A stretch of DNA of 64,000 bases from Nocardia miyunensis NBRC 108239 (GTDB lineage: Bacteria; Actinomycetota; Actinomycetes; Mycobacteriales; Mycobacteriaceae). The notes beneath the pieces are model-generated. The model made no database searches. It saw only the letters and a program-made list of their open reading frames with translations, and was not told where the DNA came from. Shown here piece by piece: positions 42,310 to 51,500 of the stretch. The DNA is taken from assembly GCF_001613065.1 (NCBI RefSeq), contig NZ_BDBQ01000095.1:1-64000 (forward strand), written 5' to 3'. The translations under genes were made by a program, and so were the position numbers. How positions within the stretch are numbered: position 1 is the stretch's first letter; every line of letters starts with the position of its first letter.

Positions 42310-44132
42310 GCTGCAGCCGCCTTTGCTCGCGCGAGATTCACGCCGCTGGAGATGATGCCGATATGACTGAAGGCCTGCGGGAAGTTACCCATGAACGCGC
42401 CGGTCGACGGGTCGATCTGCTCCGCGAGCAGGCCCACCGTGCTCGCTCGTGCGCACAGCGAGGCGTAGAGCCGCTCGGCTTCCTCGACACGCCCCTGAGC
42501 GGTGAGGTTGTCGACCAGCCAGAAACTGCACAGCACGAATGCGCCCTCGTCGCCGGGCAATCCGTCCGGGGATTCATCGTGCAGATAGCGATACAGCAGT
42601 CCGTCACCCGCGCCGAGCCGACTCGCCACCGCTGCCGTCGTCGCCACCATGCGCGGATGATCGGCGGGAACGACGTGCCGCAGCGGGAGCGCCAGCAGAC
42701 TGGCGTCGAGTTCTCCACCACCGTCGAGGTGAGCGCTCAGCGTCCGAGCCCGCTCGTCCCACGAGTTCTTCAGGATCGCGTCGCGGATCTCGCGAGCGGT
42801 TGTACGCCACTGCGTGACCGGGCAGGGCAGGCCGAGTCGTTCACCGATGGCCGCCGCGCGGTGCAGAGCGACGTGACACAGCGCGGCGGAGTAGGTGAAC
42901 ACCCGGCCCTGGCTTCGCACCTCCCAGATCCCCTGGTCCGGCTCCTGCCACGAGTGGCCGGCCGCCTCGGCCAGGTCGGCCAGGTTCGACCACAGCACGG
43001 GCTGCAGGTCGCCGCCGGCGCGCAACCAGTGATCGGCGCAGTCGAGTATCTCGCCGTAGACGTCGTGCTGGCGTTGGTCGGCGGCGCCGTTGCCCCATCG
43101 CACCGGACCGGATCGGCGGTAACCCGCCAGACCGGTGTCCTCCATCTCGTCGGGGACCGGATCACCGTCGATGTCGTACATGATGCGTGGCAGGCCGCTG
43201 CGCTCGAACGCGTCGAGCACCCACCCCAGAAAGGCGTCGGCCTCGTTCTGGAATCCGATGCGCCGCAAGGCGAAAACGGCATACGACGCGTCGCGGATCC
43301 ACACGTAGCGGTAGTCCCAGTTGCGGACGCCGCCGATCGGCGCGGGCAGCGAGGAGGTGGGTGCGGCGACGACGGACCCGCTGACCCAGTGATCGCACAG
43401 TTTGAGGGTGATCGCGGCGCGCCGGACCAGCGCCTGCTCGGGACCGTCGTAGGCGCACCGCGCCATCCACGACCGCCACGCGTCGGCCGTGTGGCGCACC
43501 ATCGATGCGGCGTCGAAGCGATGGTGGCGCTGGAAACGTCCCCAGGACAGCACCAGTTCCAGCCGCTCACCGTGGGCCATGTCGAAAGTGGTACGCAAGC
43601 CGCGCAGCGGCGGGTCGGCGCGCAGATGCAGCCGCAGGTTCGGTTGTGCCGCGGTCCGGATCTCCAGCCCGCTGAGCACCGGGCGTACCTGAGCACCGCC
43701 GTGCGGATCGATCTCGACCCGCACCTGGACGTGCCCGCTGACGACGGTCGCGAACCGAACGAGTTCGGCCCGATCGGCGGGCGCGTCGTCGCCGAGGTCG
43801 GAGCCGGGGCGCAGGACCATCGCGTCGGTTATCCGGAGAATGCCTGTGGCACTGCGTAATTCGGTCTCCAGCACGCCGGTGTCCGGCTGATAACGCTGAC
43901 GGCCCTCCAACGGTTCGGTGGGCGCCACGGTGAAACTGCCGCCGCGGGCATGATCGAGCAAACCACAGAACAGCGGTTGCGCGTCGAAACGTGGTAGGCA
44001 CAGCCAAGGGATCGAACCGTCCCTCCCGACGAGCGCGGCGGTAGCGCCGTCTCCGATCAGACCGTAGTCCTCCAGCGGCAGATACCCGTCGTGCCGGCGG
44101 ATGGGGCGAAACGGCGGATCGGGATCATGCAT
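42306..44132 (-). CDS. GH15 glucoamylase/trehalase-type glycosidase
   Basis: At 608 residues it has the bacterial GH15 layout: an N-terminal beta domain beginning with LEDYGLIGDGATAALVGRDG, then an (alpha/alpha)6 barrel. Barrel motifs include RNWDYRYVWIRDASYAVFAL, the general-acid region DQGIWEVRSQGRVFTYSAAL and the general-base region DEGAFVLCSFWLVDNL. Mycobacterial members of this type are trehalases, so trehalose or maltooligosaccharides are the probable substrates. ATG 44132 is chosen over far-upstream frames since it starts the conserved domain and has AGAGGA before it. It is coupled to the G6PDH gene. Confidence 0.88.
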   Translation of the reverse strand: MHDPDPPFRPIRRHDGYLPLEDYGLIGDGATAALVGRDGSIPWLCLPRFDAQPLFCGLLDHARGGSFTVAPTEPLEGRQRYQPDTGVLETELRSATGILRITDAMVLRPGSDLGDDAPADRAELVRFATVVSGHVQVRVEIDPHGGAQVRPVLSGLEIRTAAQPNLRLHLRADPPLRGLRTTFDMAHGERLELVLSWGRFQRHHRFDAASMVRHTADAWRSWMARCAYDGPEQALVRRAAITLKLCDHWVSGSVVAAPTSSLPAPIGGVRNWDYRYVWIRDASYAVFALRRIGFQNEADAFLGWVLDAFERSGLPRIMYDIDGDPVPDEMEDTGLAGYRRSGPVRWGNGAADQRQHDVYGEILDCADHWLRAGGDLQPVLWSNLADLAEAAGHSWQEPDQGIWEVRSQGRVFTYSAALCHVALHRAAAIGERLGLPCPVTQWRTTAREIRDAILKNSWDERARTLSAHLDGGGELDASLLALPLRHVVPADHPRMVATTAAVASRLGAGDGLLYRYLHDESPDGLPGDEGAFVLCSFWLVDNLTAQGRVEEAERLYASLCARASTVGLLAEQIDPSTGAFMGNFPQAFSHIGIISSGVNLARAKAAAA

Positions 44133-44173
44133 GCCGTCCTCTTCCACGAGTGGGACGCCCGGCGCTGGGCGAC

Positions 44174-45226
44174 TCAGGAGAATTTGATCAGTACCTTCAC
44201 CACATCGTCGATCTTCTTGTCCGCTACCTCGAACGCCTGTTCCATGTCGTCGAAATCGAATTCGTGTGTCGTCATGAGCGACGGGTCGACGCGCTGCGAG
44301 GCCAATACGCGGAGCAGGCGTTCCATACGGAGTCTGCCGCCCGGGCACAGCCCGCTGTTGATCGTCTTGTCGGCCATGCCGACTCCCCATGCCGCTCGCG
44401 GAATGCGAACGAACTCACCGTTGCCGAAGTATCCGACATTGGAAATCGTGCCGCCGGGCTTGGTGATCTCGACCGCGGTCTGGAATGTCGCGTCCGCGCC
44501 GAGCGCTTCGACCGCGGTGTCCACGCCCTGGCCATCGGTCAGCTCGAGCACGCGCTCGACGACGTCCTCCCGCGTGAAATCGACGATCTCGTCGGCGCCG
44601 TAGCCGCGGGCCAATTCCTGGCGGTTGGCGACCGACTCCACCCCGATGACCAACCCCGCCCCGCGCAGCCGCGCCCCCGCGGTGACCATCAGCCCGACCG
44701 GCCCCTGCGCCAGCACGGCCACGGTTCCGCCGATCGGGATATTGCCTTTCTCCGCTCCCATGAATCCCGTCGAGAGCATATCCGCGCAGTACACGGCCTG
44801 CTCGTCCGGAATATTGCCGGGGATTTTCGCCAGATTGGCGTCGGCGTCGTTGACATGGAAATACTCGGCGAAGACGCCGTCTTTGGAATTGGCGAATTTG
44901 AAGCCGCCGAGCGGCCCGCCGGTCTGCGACGGGAATCCGTTCTGCGCCGCCACATCGCCCCAGTCGGGAGTGATGGCGCCGGTCAGGACGCGGTCACCGG
45001 GGCGAACATGCGCTACTTCGCTTCCGACCGCGTGCACGATGCCCACCGCCTCGTGCCCCAGCGTCAGGTCGGTCCGCGGTCCGATACCGCCTTTGACGGT
45101 GTGAGTGTCGGACGTGCAGATCAGCGCCGCGGTCGTCTGTACCACGGCATCGTTGGGACCGGGTACCGGAACGGGTTTCTCCGCGAAACCCACCGATCCG
45201 ATTTCCTTCATGACGAATGTCTTCAC
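44174..45226 (-). CDS. Zinc-dependent medium-chain alcohol dehydrogenase
   Basis: The catalytic zinc ligands are in ALICTSDTHTVKGG (Cys), LTLGHEAVG (His, with the Glu) and AVYCADMLSTGF (Asp), as in the tetrameric secondary alcohol dehydrogenases of the isopropanol/TbADH type. The NAD(P) fold shows VAVLAQGPVGLMVTAGARLR. The structural-zinc cysteine set of liver-type ADH is absent, again fitting this subgroup. The product should interconvert secondary alcohols and ketones. It stands alone, 42 bases after the GH15 start on the same strand. Confidence 0.88.
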   Translation of the reverse strand: MKTFVMKEIGSVGFAEKPVPVPGPNDAVVQTTAALICTSDTHTVKGGIGPRTDLTLGHEAVGIVHAVGSEVAHVRPGDRVLTGAITPDWGDVAAQNGFPSQTGGPLGGFKFANSKDGVFAEYFHVNDADANLAKIPGNIPDEQAVYCADMLSTGFMGAEKGNIPIGGTVAVLAQGPVGLMVTAGARLRGAGLVIGVESVANRQELARGYGADEIVDFTREDVVERVLELTDGQGVDTAVEALGADATFQTAVEITKPGGTISNVGYFGNGEFVRIPRAAWGVGMADKTINSGLCPGGRLRMERLLRVLASQRVDPSLMTTHEFDFDDMEQAFEVADKKIDDVVKVLIKFS

Positions 45227-45420
45227 AGCCCCGCCCTCCTCGTCCAGTAGGTGTGACGTGCATCGACGGCGACAGCAACAGTCAGGCTATCAGTCGGCAT
45301 TCGGCATGGAAATGAGTCCGACCTGATGTTTCGATACTCGAGATCTTCCCAACCTGGAGAAGGGATCGAAGTCTCTCGGCGCGGTCTCGGTGAGACTGGT
45401 GCAGACGAACGGAAGATCAT

Positions 45421-47058
45421 GTGAGTGAGTCACTGTGGATCGACACTGGCGAGGTGCGCGCTTCAGCGCGGGAATTGGATCAGGTCGCCGACGAGACGGC
45501 ACAGATGGTGGCGGAATTGAAGGCCGCGCTGGCCCAGGAGGGCGACTGCTGGGGTAACGACGAACCCGGTAAGACGTTCGCGAAAACCTATGTCCCGGGC
45601 GAGAAACAGGGCATGGATGGTTTGGACAACCTGGTGGCCGCCGTGCGCGCGATGGGCGCCGACCTCCGCGACCTCACCGATGCGTTCGAGAATCAGGACA
45701 TGAGCGGCGCAACGCGGATTCGCAACGCCGATCCGGCGAACACCGACACCTCGACTACGAATCCGACGGCGTCGGCTTCGCCGACCTCCTCGCCCGCCTC
45801 CGGCTACCCGGACCGCGCCCAACCCACCCAGCAATCCACCGGATCGTCGGGCACACCGACCGCCGCGGCGCACGACACGGGTTCCGGGCCGTCCGACAGC
45901 ACAGCAAGCCCTGCCAGCACCTCGAACCAGCAACCGGCCACGCGGCAGCAACCCGCCGCACAACAACAGCCCGGCTCGTCCGATTCGGGCTCTCCCAGCA
46001 ACGGCTCCGGCTCGGCCGACGACAGCTCGAACGCAGACCAGCAGCAGCCCACGGCGCCCGCATCGAGCACCTCCGCCCCCTCGGCAGCCCGTGGCGCCGA
46101 TGCCCGCACCAGCACGACTCCGGCCGTTCCGAACGCGGCGGCCCGCACCGTCTCCTCCCGCCCGGCAGCCGATACGCCGTGGGCTCGAAACTCGTCGGGA
46201 CCGAGCACACCGGAGACTGCGAACTCTCCTGAAAGCCGCACGCCCCCAAGGGTTTCCCCACCACGCAAAGCCGACCGCCCACCGAGCCCCGCCAAGCCGG
46301 GCAAAGAAGAACGCCGCGCCACACCGGCGCGCAGGGAGCCTGCGGCGGTGCGGCCGCGGCCGCGGACCGATGACGAGGCCATGCGTATCCTGCGTGAGCT
46401 GGCGGCCCGGCACGGCCTCGAGATCGCCGGATTCGAGGCGGCAAGCGTCGCGGAACAGACCGCGCAGGACATCGCCGACGCCGTCGACGCGGTACTCGCG
46501 AAGTATTCGATCATCTTCCGCGGCATCGCGATCGCCGCGAACGGGCCGCTGTCGCGCGTCGAGAATCGTTGTGAGACAGCCACATCGGGCTCCCATCCGG
46601 ATTCGTCGCAGGCTCCGGAGCCGTGGATCGTCTTCACCCGGATGGCCGTGGAGGACCCGGGTCTGCTCATCGGACGCGACCGTGTGGCAACCCGGTTCAC
46701 GGACAAGACACCGCGGCGTCCGATGTACGCGACGATGCTGCTCGAACTCGGCCACGTGCTCGACCTCACCGGTGGCCTGCGCGCCCAGCGCGAAGCGCAG
46801 CGCGCGTTGATCACCGAATACCTGCGCATCAGTGGCGCTCAGGACAACAACCTGGGCCGCATCGTCAGCGGCTACAAGCGCTGGCGGGCCCAACTGGACG
46901 ACTACAGCTTCGACAACGACACGCTCTCGCCCGGTCGAGCTCTGGCCGCCGGGTTCGCCGCGGTCGAAATGCACGGCAGCAAGGCCCGCGGCCCGGCCAA
47001 GGTGTTGCATCGCTTGCTGGTGGTGATGGCGCGAGCCACGTTGCCGGACAAGCGGTAG
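45421..47058 (+). CDS. T7SS effector-like protein: WXG-like N-term, disordered linker, degenerate zincin-like C-term
   Basis: Residues 1-~100 form a WXG-type helical hairpin (EGDCWGNDEPGKTFAKTY), the usual ESX export module. Residues ~105-310 are a Pro/Ser/Thr/Ala/Gln-rich linker. The C-terminal ~230 residues resemble zincin-like toxin metallopeptidases with YATMLLELGHVLDLTGG where a HExxH would be expected: the first His is Leu (CTC; one base from CAC), while the Glu and second His remain. A later GRALAAGFAAVEMHGSKA also lacks the acidic residue I would expect as third ligand. It may be an inactive toxin or a domain with another use. It is first of three genes leading to the giant ORF. Confidence 0.65.
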   Translation: MSESLWIDTGEVRASARELDQVADETAQMVAELKAALAQEGDCWGNDEPGKTFAKTYVPGEKQGMDGLDNLVAAVRAMGADLRDLTDAFENQDMSGATRIRNADPANTDTSTTNPTASASPTSSPASGYPDRAQPTQQSTGSSGTPTAAAHDTGSGPSDSTASPASTSNQQPATRQQPAAQQQPGSSDSGSPSNGSGSADDSSNADQQQPTAPASSTSAPSAARGADARTSTTPAVPNAAARTVSSRPAADTPWARNSSGPSTPETANSPESRTPPRVSPPRKADRPPSPAKPGKEERRATPARREPAAVRPRPRTDDEAMRILRELAARHGLEIAGFEAASVAEQTAQDIADAVDAVLAKYSIIFRGIAIAANGPLSRVENRCETATSGSHPDSSQAPEPWIVFTRMAVEDPGLLIGRDRVATRFTDKTPRRPMYATMLLELGHVLDLTGGLRAQREAQRALITEYLRISGAQDNNLGRIVSGYKRWRAQLDDYSFDNDTLSPGRALAAGFAAVEMHGSKARGPAKVLHRLLVVMARATLPDKR

Positions 47059-47119
47059 CGACATCGGGGGCGCGGGCCGCACCCTTCCCGTCAGTGGTGA
47101 GCCGGAAAGATTGTCACCT

Positions 47120-47551
47120 ATGGACCGGTGGAAGCGAGAAGGCCTGCTCTCGGCCAACAATGGCTTGCGTAACCAGGTCGAGCACCTCCTGGACGCCTAC
47201 GAGCAGAAGCAGGGCCGACTGACCGAGGCGTACAGGCAGCTGGAAGCTATTCGGGCGCAGGCCGGTTCGCCCGACCGGTCGGTGGAGGTCACCGTGGACT
47301 CGGCCGGCGTATTGGCCGACCTGACGCTGACCACCGCCGCGATGCGGAAGACGCCCGACGAGCTCGCCCGCATCATCGTCGAAGCGGTCCAGGCGGCTGC
47401 CGGGCACGTCCACGAACAGCATCAGGCCCTCATCGCCCCTGTCGCCGCCGAGCTCGATGACATGCCCGAGCTCGCCGACATCATGCCGGAGGCATCCGGC
47501 CTGCACGGCATGCGCGCCTACCTCCGGGGCGAGCAGAACCCACGGGGTTGA
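47120..47551 (+). CDS. YbaB/EbfC-family protein of the T7SS effector operon
   Basis: An N-terminal coiled helix (DAYEQKQGRLTEAYRQLEAI) is followed by the YbaB core: VEVTVDSAGVLADLTLTTAA and DELARIIVEAVQAAAGHV. YbaB proteins bind DNA as dimers, but those in T7SS effector clusters may instead serve as chaperones or adaptors for large substrates. ATG 47120 is used. It lies between the zincin-like gene and the giant gene (17-base gap), on one transcript. Confidence 0.8.
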   Translation: MDRWKREGLLSANNGLRNQVEHLLDAYEQKQGRLTEAYRQLEAIRAQAGSPDRSVEVTVDSAGVLADLTLTTAAMRKTPDELARIIVEAVQAAAGHVHEQHQALIAPVAAELDDMPELADIMPEASGLHGMRAYLRGEQNPRG

Positions 47552-47567
47552 CGGGTCTGGATTCGAT

Positions 47568-48505
47568 ATGACTTTGCGGTTGCCGCCGTGGCTGCCCGCG
47601 CCCGTGGTAGCCATCGCGGCTGGTCATTTTCCCGAGGCCCGGGAAGACGGGATGCGTCGCGACGCCGACCGGTTGTCGGATGCCGCCGAATGGTGCCGAG
47701 AACGAGCGGAGTACTTCGAGCACAAGGCCGACACCCGGCACCAGATCATCCGCGGCGCGGCAGGCGACAAGGTCGAGGAAAAGTATCGCGACCTGGCCGG
47801 GAAGTTCCGTGCGCAGGCCGATCACAACGACATCCAGGCCGAGCACCTGTACGAGGGCGCCAACAGCTTCGAGCTGCAGAAGTGGACGGTCATCGGGTTC
47901 CTGGTGATCCTGGCGTGGACGCTGGCTCACGCCGTGATCATGTTCGCCGCCGGCGGCGCGATCGAGGCCTATCTCGCCGAGATGGAAACCAGAACAGCGC
48001 TGCAGATCGCCTCGCGCAGACTGCTGGAATACCTTGCCGGGCAAGGCGCGAAGGCGGCAGCCGAACGCGGCACCCTGGTCCTGGCCGGTAAAGCGGCGGC
48101 CATCGGAGCGCTCCAGGGTGGCGGCATCAACCTGGCGGTGCAGGCCAAACAGGTCGCCTACGATCACCGCAAGTCGGTGGACTGGAAGACCGTGGGTATC
48201 ACGGCGGCCGCAGGCGGCGTCGGCGGCGGCTTCGGCGCTGCGGCGGGCAAGGTGATCGGCGACCGCTGGATCATCCCGAGCGCGCTCGCCCGCGCCGAAC
48301 AGGCCACCGGCGCCGCCGGACGAGTGTTCTTCCAAGTCGGTGGCACGGTGATAGTCGGGACAGTGGGCGGGTTCGTCGGCGGGATCGCCGGTGCCGCAGT
48401 GTCGATCGCGGCCTCAGGTGAGAAATTCACCGTCAAGGGCTTCACCGAAGGACTCCTCCCCGCCGTCGCCGGCGGATTCCTCGGTGCTGCCGCCCACGGC
48501 CTCGC
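47568..48505 (+). other. Giant protein: helical N-terminus and membrane segments
   Basis: Residues ~20-105 are long charged helices (DGMRRDADRLSDAAEWCRER, DKVEEKYRDLAGKFRAQAD), like the N-terminal domains of CpnT-type exported toxins. A strong membrane helix follows (WTVIGFLVILAWTLAHAVIM, from residue 106). Gly/Ala-rich hydrophobic stretches near 207-230 (TAAAGGVGGGFGAAAG), 256-283 and 293-312 could insert too. Confidence 0.65.
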
Positions 48506-51500
48506 CGGCATCCGCGCCGCCGCACCGGCACCGGGGGCACCGGTCGACGCGGCACGCGCACGGCAGGCGCTCAGGGACGCACTGGACGCGCACGGCATCG
48601 TCCCCGCCGGCGACACACCGAGGTCTCGCCAACAACAACTCAACGACCTGCTCTCCGCACTGCTCCAGGAGCCCGAGCACAACTCGACCGATTGGCAGCC
48701 CGATCTGGGCTTTGCACTGCCCGACAACGTCAATCCCGTGAAGACGGTCTCGTTTCCATCGGACACCAGTCCCGCGCCGAAGGCGGCAAGCGACCAGAAA
48801 GCCAGCGCCGCACTGGTACCGGACAACGACCGACCCCCGGCCCGGACGGGTGCCCAACCCACCCAGCCTGGTGACGACACCGGCAACCTGTCGGCCGGAC
48901 AAACCCCGCGGCCGGCCGGGAAACTGCACGCTCGTCTGCTCCAGCGGATCGCCGCGCACGAGTCACCCGAGTTCGTCGCCAAGCCGCACAAAGCCACCGA
49001 CCAGGTGTCCGCGGATCTCAATGCGTTGCCCGGCGGCGACTCCATGGCCGCACCACCCCACATCACCAAGACGGACAAACCCACCGGCCCGGCAGCAGAG
49101 CCGAACACGCTGTCCGGCAAGGATTTCAGCGGCGCACCACCGCGCCCCGACACCGAACCCGAATCCGCGGCGACCGGCGCCGACGACTCCGGCTCGGCAA
49201 ACGCATCAGCCGACCTCGAACCTGCCAAGTTACTATCCCGCCCCACCGACGATGCCCCGCAATCGCCCGTATCGGATGAAAGCGAAGCCACGGTGCAGGA
49301 TTCGGCGCAAACCGGTGATGACAGCACCCCGCGGCAACCGGACTCGAGGATGTCGGCAGCGGACGACCCCGATGCGCCACCGGCAGCCAATGGCGACGAT
49401 GCGGCGCCCGCCACCGCGCAGACGAAGGCATCCGCGGCCGAGCCATCGACCAAGTTGCCGACCGCAGAGGAAACTCCTTCGGAGACAGCGCAACCCAAGA
49501 CATCAGCGGAGGCGAAGCCGCCGAAGACAGCGGAGCCGATCGGCACAACGCGGGCGGCACCGGAGAAGACGGTCTCGGCCTCGGAGACCAGTCCCCCACC
49601 GAAACCGCCGACCACGAAACCGGAGCCGGACAGTACCTCCGCCGCCGAACCGGTCGCCGCGAAGCCGGATGCGGAGTCCGCCTCGAAACCAACCGACCAG
49701 GCACCCGAGAGCGCCGAAAAAACCTCGAAGCCAAAATCTTCCGAGGAGGCCCAGGAGCCCGGCGAGTCCGCGGAACAGAACGGCGCACCGAAGACCGATG
49801 GTGAGTCCACCGACGATTCCGGCACGCCGCCGGACGCCACGCCGGAACCCGAACCCGCTCCCGCGCAGGATGAATCGGATACGACCACCACCACGCCCGA
49901 ACCGGACGCGCCCGCGGATACGGCCGATCTCGCGATGCAATACAAGGCCGAGACCGACGCCATCCTCCACGATTACGAGGCGATGGACTGGAGCACGGTG
50001 TCACCGGAGGGTGTGGACTGGATGCTCCACCACGGCACCGAACGTGAGGCGATGATGGCGGTGATCGAGATAATCCGCCGCGGCGATCCCAAGGGCAGGC
50101 TGCTGCGGTGGACACAGGTGATGGCCATACTGGTAGCCCGCGACGGCGGTGTGGGCAACATGCAGGCCGGTGAGGGTAAGACCCTGGTGTTCCTTGGCGC
50201 GGCGGCATTGAAGGCCGCCCGCGGCGGACCGGTGAAGGTGATCACCACCCGTGACGTCCTCGCCAACGAAGCCTTCGACGAGTACCGGATGATCCTGGGC
50301 AAGTTCGGATTCGACATCGTGCGCATGAACCCCGACCACCCCTATGCCGAACCCGTCGACGGGAAACCGACCATATACATCGGCACCATGAACGACGCCG
50401 GCTTCGGCGAACTCCGTGGCAACGTCGCACCCGCCCGGATAAACGGCGTCGACGAGATCGATGAGGCGCTCGTCCACGCCGACACCACCTTCATCCTCTC
50501 CGAAGGCTCCGGAAACCCCGCCAGCGCCGAGGTCCAAGCGCAGGTCACCGACGCCCACGCCTTCCTTCATGACGCCCTGAAGGCCGGACTGATCACGGAA
50601 TTCGATTTCGGTCGCGATCCCGGCCAGATCGGTGGCGGCACCGCACTGACCGACACCGGCCGCGCCAAGATCGAAGACATCCTCGGCCGGCCGCTCACGA
50701 CCGAGGAAACCCACCGGCTGACCATGGCCGCCACCGCCGGATGGGAATACATCGAAGACGACCACTACGTGGTGTGGCACCACCCCGAACTCGGCCCGGA
50801 ATTCCTCACCGACTCCGACGGAAATATCGTGACCAACGATGCCGGTGACCCGGTACGCAATCCGGCCTCGCACAAGATCTACATCATCGACCAAACTTCC
50901 CACAAGGTGATGTTCGACGCCGAAACCTCCACCGAAAGCCGCTGGAACGGCGGCTTGGCGCAAGCTGTCGAAGCCAAACACGGTATCCAGATCCGGGATG
51001 ATCCCGCCAGCTCCGCCTCGGTTACCGCAGGGAAACTGTTCTCCTCCGAAAAAAGCGATGAGCTGTTCGGTTTCTCCGGCACCGCCGACGGCGTCGCCGA
51101 AGAATTGGCGGAAAACCACGGTGTCAAGCGCGTGGTCGATATTCCGCGCTTCAAAGAATCGCAATTGAAACGCATCGATGACCACCACGCTATCGGCCAG
51201 GAGGGAGTAATTTCCCATCAGGATGCGAAACTCCTGGCCATGGCCCACGTCATCGCCGAAGGCCAACCCGAGGGCAATCCGATACTTGCCATCTGCAACC
51301 GCAACAGCGAACCCGCCAAACTCTCGAAACTCCTCGGCGACCTCGGGGTGGAGCACGTTGTCGTGGACGCGAAATTCTTTCTCCGCCACGGCGTCCACGC
51401 CGAAGCCGAACTACAGAAGATCATCGCCGAAGCCGGAAAAGAGGGCAAAGTCCTCGTCATCAACCGGCAAGGCGGACGCGGCGTCGACATCCCCGTCGAC

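Noticed and set aside
48164..51398. Long minus-strand open frames opposite the giant gene
   Set aside because: They mirror the Pro/Ala linker and ATPase codons, giving Ser/Gly- or Val/Gly-rich products without domains, while the sense frame has coherent motifs in one phase.
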